A stretch of 6,633 bases of DNA, taken from the NCBI GenBank assembly GCA_023145595.1, contig JAGLDM010000190.1, forward strand, positions 1-6,633. The letters run 5' to 3'. A model generated the notes under the pieces. It was not told the origin of the DNA, searched no databases, and saw only the letters and a program-made list of their open reading frames with translations. Every line of letters begins with the position of its first letter. Position 1 is the first letter of the stretch. Made by a program: the position numbers and the translations under genes. Shown piece after piece: positions 5,438 to 6,633 of this stretch. Source of the DNA: Flavobacteriaceae bacterium (GTDB taxonomy: Bacteria > Bacteroidota > Bacteroidia > Flavobacteriales > Flavobacteriaceae).

Positions 5438-6633
5438 ATGTTAAAAAACACACACTATAAAACAATTACTAAAAACAAAATCGCAGACACCGTTACTCCG
5501 GTAGGTTTGTATTTGCGATTGCGAGACAAGTATGCGAATACACTTTTACTTGAAAGTTCTGATTATCACAGTAAAGAAGAAAGTTTTTCCTTTATTGCGA
5601 TTGAGCCAATGGTCACGATTAAAACAAAAAATCACAGGCTATCCTTAAGTCACAATGGAGTAAAAATAGCTGAAGAGAAAATAGAGAGAAATTTTCATGA
5701 GATATTTCAAAAGTATAGCAGTTTTATTGATTTAGATTGTGAGCCCTCGCTAAAATCGTTCAACGGGTTGTATGGTTACACAACCTATGATAGCGTTCAG
5801 TATTTTGAAAATATCACTTTTAAAAACCCTGATGCTCCGTCTGCAATTCCATTATTGCAATATAGTTTTTACCGATTTATTATTGCTATTAATCATTTTA
5901 ATGATGAAATGACTTTAATAGAAAATATAGAAGAAGGAACGGCTTCTCGAATTGAAGAAATTGAAACCATTATTGATGCACAGGTATTCAATACTCAAAA
6001 ATTTGAAATTGTAGGAGAAGAAACTTCTAACTGTACGGATGATGATTTTATCGAATATGTACAAAAAGCAAAAGCACATTGCAAAAGAGGAGATGTTTTT
6101 CAATTGGTTTTGTCAAGACAGTTTCAACAGTCATTTAAAGGAGATGATTTTAATGTGTACAGAGCATTACGATCTATAAATCCGTCACCATATTTGTTTT
6201 ATTTCGATTACGGAAGTTTTACGTTGATGGGGTCTTCTCCAGAAGCACAGATAAAAATTTCTGAAGGAAAAGCTACTATCAATCCGATTGCAGGAACTTT
6301 CCGCAGAACAGGAGATATGGTGGAAGATATAAAGTTAGGGAAGAAACTCTCTGAAGATAAAAAAGAAACTGCAGAACATGTAATGTTGGTAGATTTAGCT
6401 CGAAATGATTTAAGCAAACATGCAGATAATGTAACTGTTGAGGTTTTTAAAGAAGTACAATATTTCAGTCATGTAATTCATTTGGTTTCTACAGTGCAAG
6501 GTGATATTAAAGGAGATCCGATTGAAATAGTTGGAGATACATTTCCTGCAGGAACTTTGAGTGGTGCGCCAAAATATAAAGCGATGCAGTTGATTGATAA
6601 GTATGAAAATCAGAGTCGCGGATTTTATGGTGG
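5438..6633 (+). CDS. trpE: Anthranilate synthase component I, 3'-truncated by the window edge
   Basis: Catalyses chorismate plus an ammonia source to anthranilate, the first committed step of tryptophan synthesis, in the cytoplasm with the glutamine amidotransferase TrpG. The visible 398 residues lack about the last 65-70 of the usual length. The N-terminal regulatory domain shows L37-L-E-S40, the tryptophan-binding motif, at the same numbering as E. coli Ser40, and N248-P-S-P-Y252, also part of that site. The chorismate-binding domain shows RGDVFQLVLSRQF (217-229), GSSPEA (265-270), PIAGT (283-287), KETAEHVMLVDLARNDLS (309-326), FSHVIHLVS (343-351) and TFPAGTLSGAPK (368-379). These distinguish TrpE from PabB with good but not complete certainty; the Trp attenuator upstream supports TrpE. 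The ATG at 5438 is fixed by an in-frame TAA at 5426-5428. Not one of the visible residues is tryptophan. trpG/D/C genes probably follow. Confidence 0.95.
   Translation, partial: MLKNTHYKTITKNKIADTVTPVGLYLRLRDKYANTLLLESSDYHSKEESFSFIAIEPMVTIKTKNHRLSLSHNGVKIAEEKIERNFHEIFQKYSSFIDLDCEPSLKSFNGLYGYTTYDSVQYFENITFKNPDAPSAIPLLQYSFYRFIIAINHFNDEMTLIENIEEGTASRIEEIETIIDAQVFNTQKFEIVGEETSNCTDDDFIEYVQKAKAHCKRGDVFQLVLSRQFQQSFKGDDFNVYRALRSINPSPYLFYFDYGSFTLMGSSPEAQIKISEGKATINPIAGTFRRTGDMVEDIKLGKKLSEDKKETAEHVMLVDLARNDLSKHADNVTVEVFKEVQYFSHVIHLVSTVQGDIKGDPIEIVGDTFPAGTLSGAPKYKAMQLIDKYENQSRGFYG

Noticed and set aside
5915..6417. Two open frames on the - strand inside trpE (5915-6103 and 6208-6417)
   Set aside because: Both are antisense to conserved TrpE sequence and contain Phe/Ser-rich translations typical of A-rich opposite strands.

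Overview
The window comes from a low-GC member of the Bacteroidota, most likely a marine or soil Flavobacteriaceae species. The evidence is the A-rich translation starts without Shine-Dalgarno sequences, a promoter of the Bacteroidota type (TTG, 19 bases, TAnnTTTG), an SSC lipobox, and protein families typical of the group (DUF4136 lipoprotein, DUF5522, GAD-containing AspRS). No mobile element, CRISPR array, tRNA or rRNA was seen.

Layout. Positions 1-1701 (+) hold all but about the first 28 codons of aspS. A perfect A/T-flanked palindrome (1717-1760) terminates it and probably also serves the convergent gene. Positions 1812-2705 (-) encode an exported protein with a DUF302-like N-terminal half and possibly a second such domain. 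A divergent intergenic region with a candidate promoter on each strand leads to a DUF4136-type lipoprotein (2880-3428, +), which ends at a strong hairpin terminator (3445-3485). Six bases beyond that T-tract starts a 55-residue cysteine-rich DUF5522 protein (3491-3658, +). It runs tail to tail, with only 5 bases between, into a membrane-anchored serine hydrolase of the beta-lactamase/PBP4* class (3664-4905, -).

The most interesting part is the 532-base gap between this hydrolase and trpE. It contains a complete tryptophan attenuator: a textbook Bacteroidota promoter (5166-5195), a 16-codon leader peptide with three consecutive Trp codons (5211-5261), an RNA hairpin overlapping its end, a candidate alternative pairing, and an intrinsic terminator with eight T residues (5303-5334). 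A further 103-base structured leader precedes trpE (5438 to the window end, 3'-truncated). TrpE keeps the LLES feedback-inhibition motif, so the pathway looks controlled both by charged tRNA-Trp at transcription and by tryptophan at the enzyme. The remaining trp genes probably follow outside the window.

The other genes look like ordinary single-gene units and show no obvious functional link to one another.
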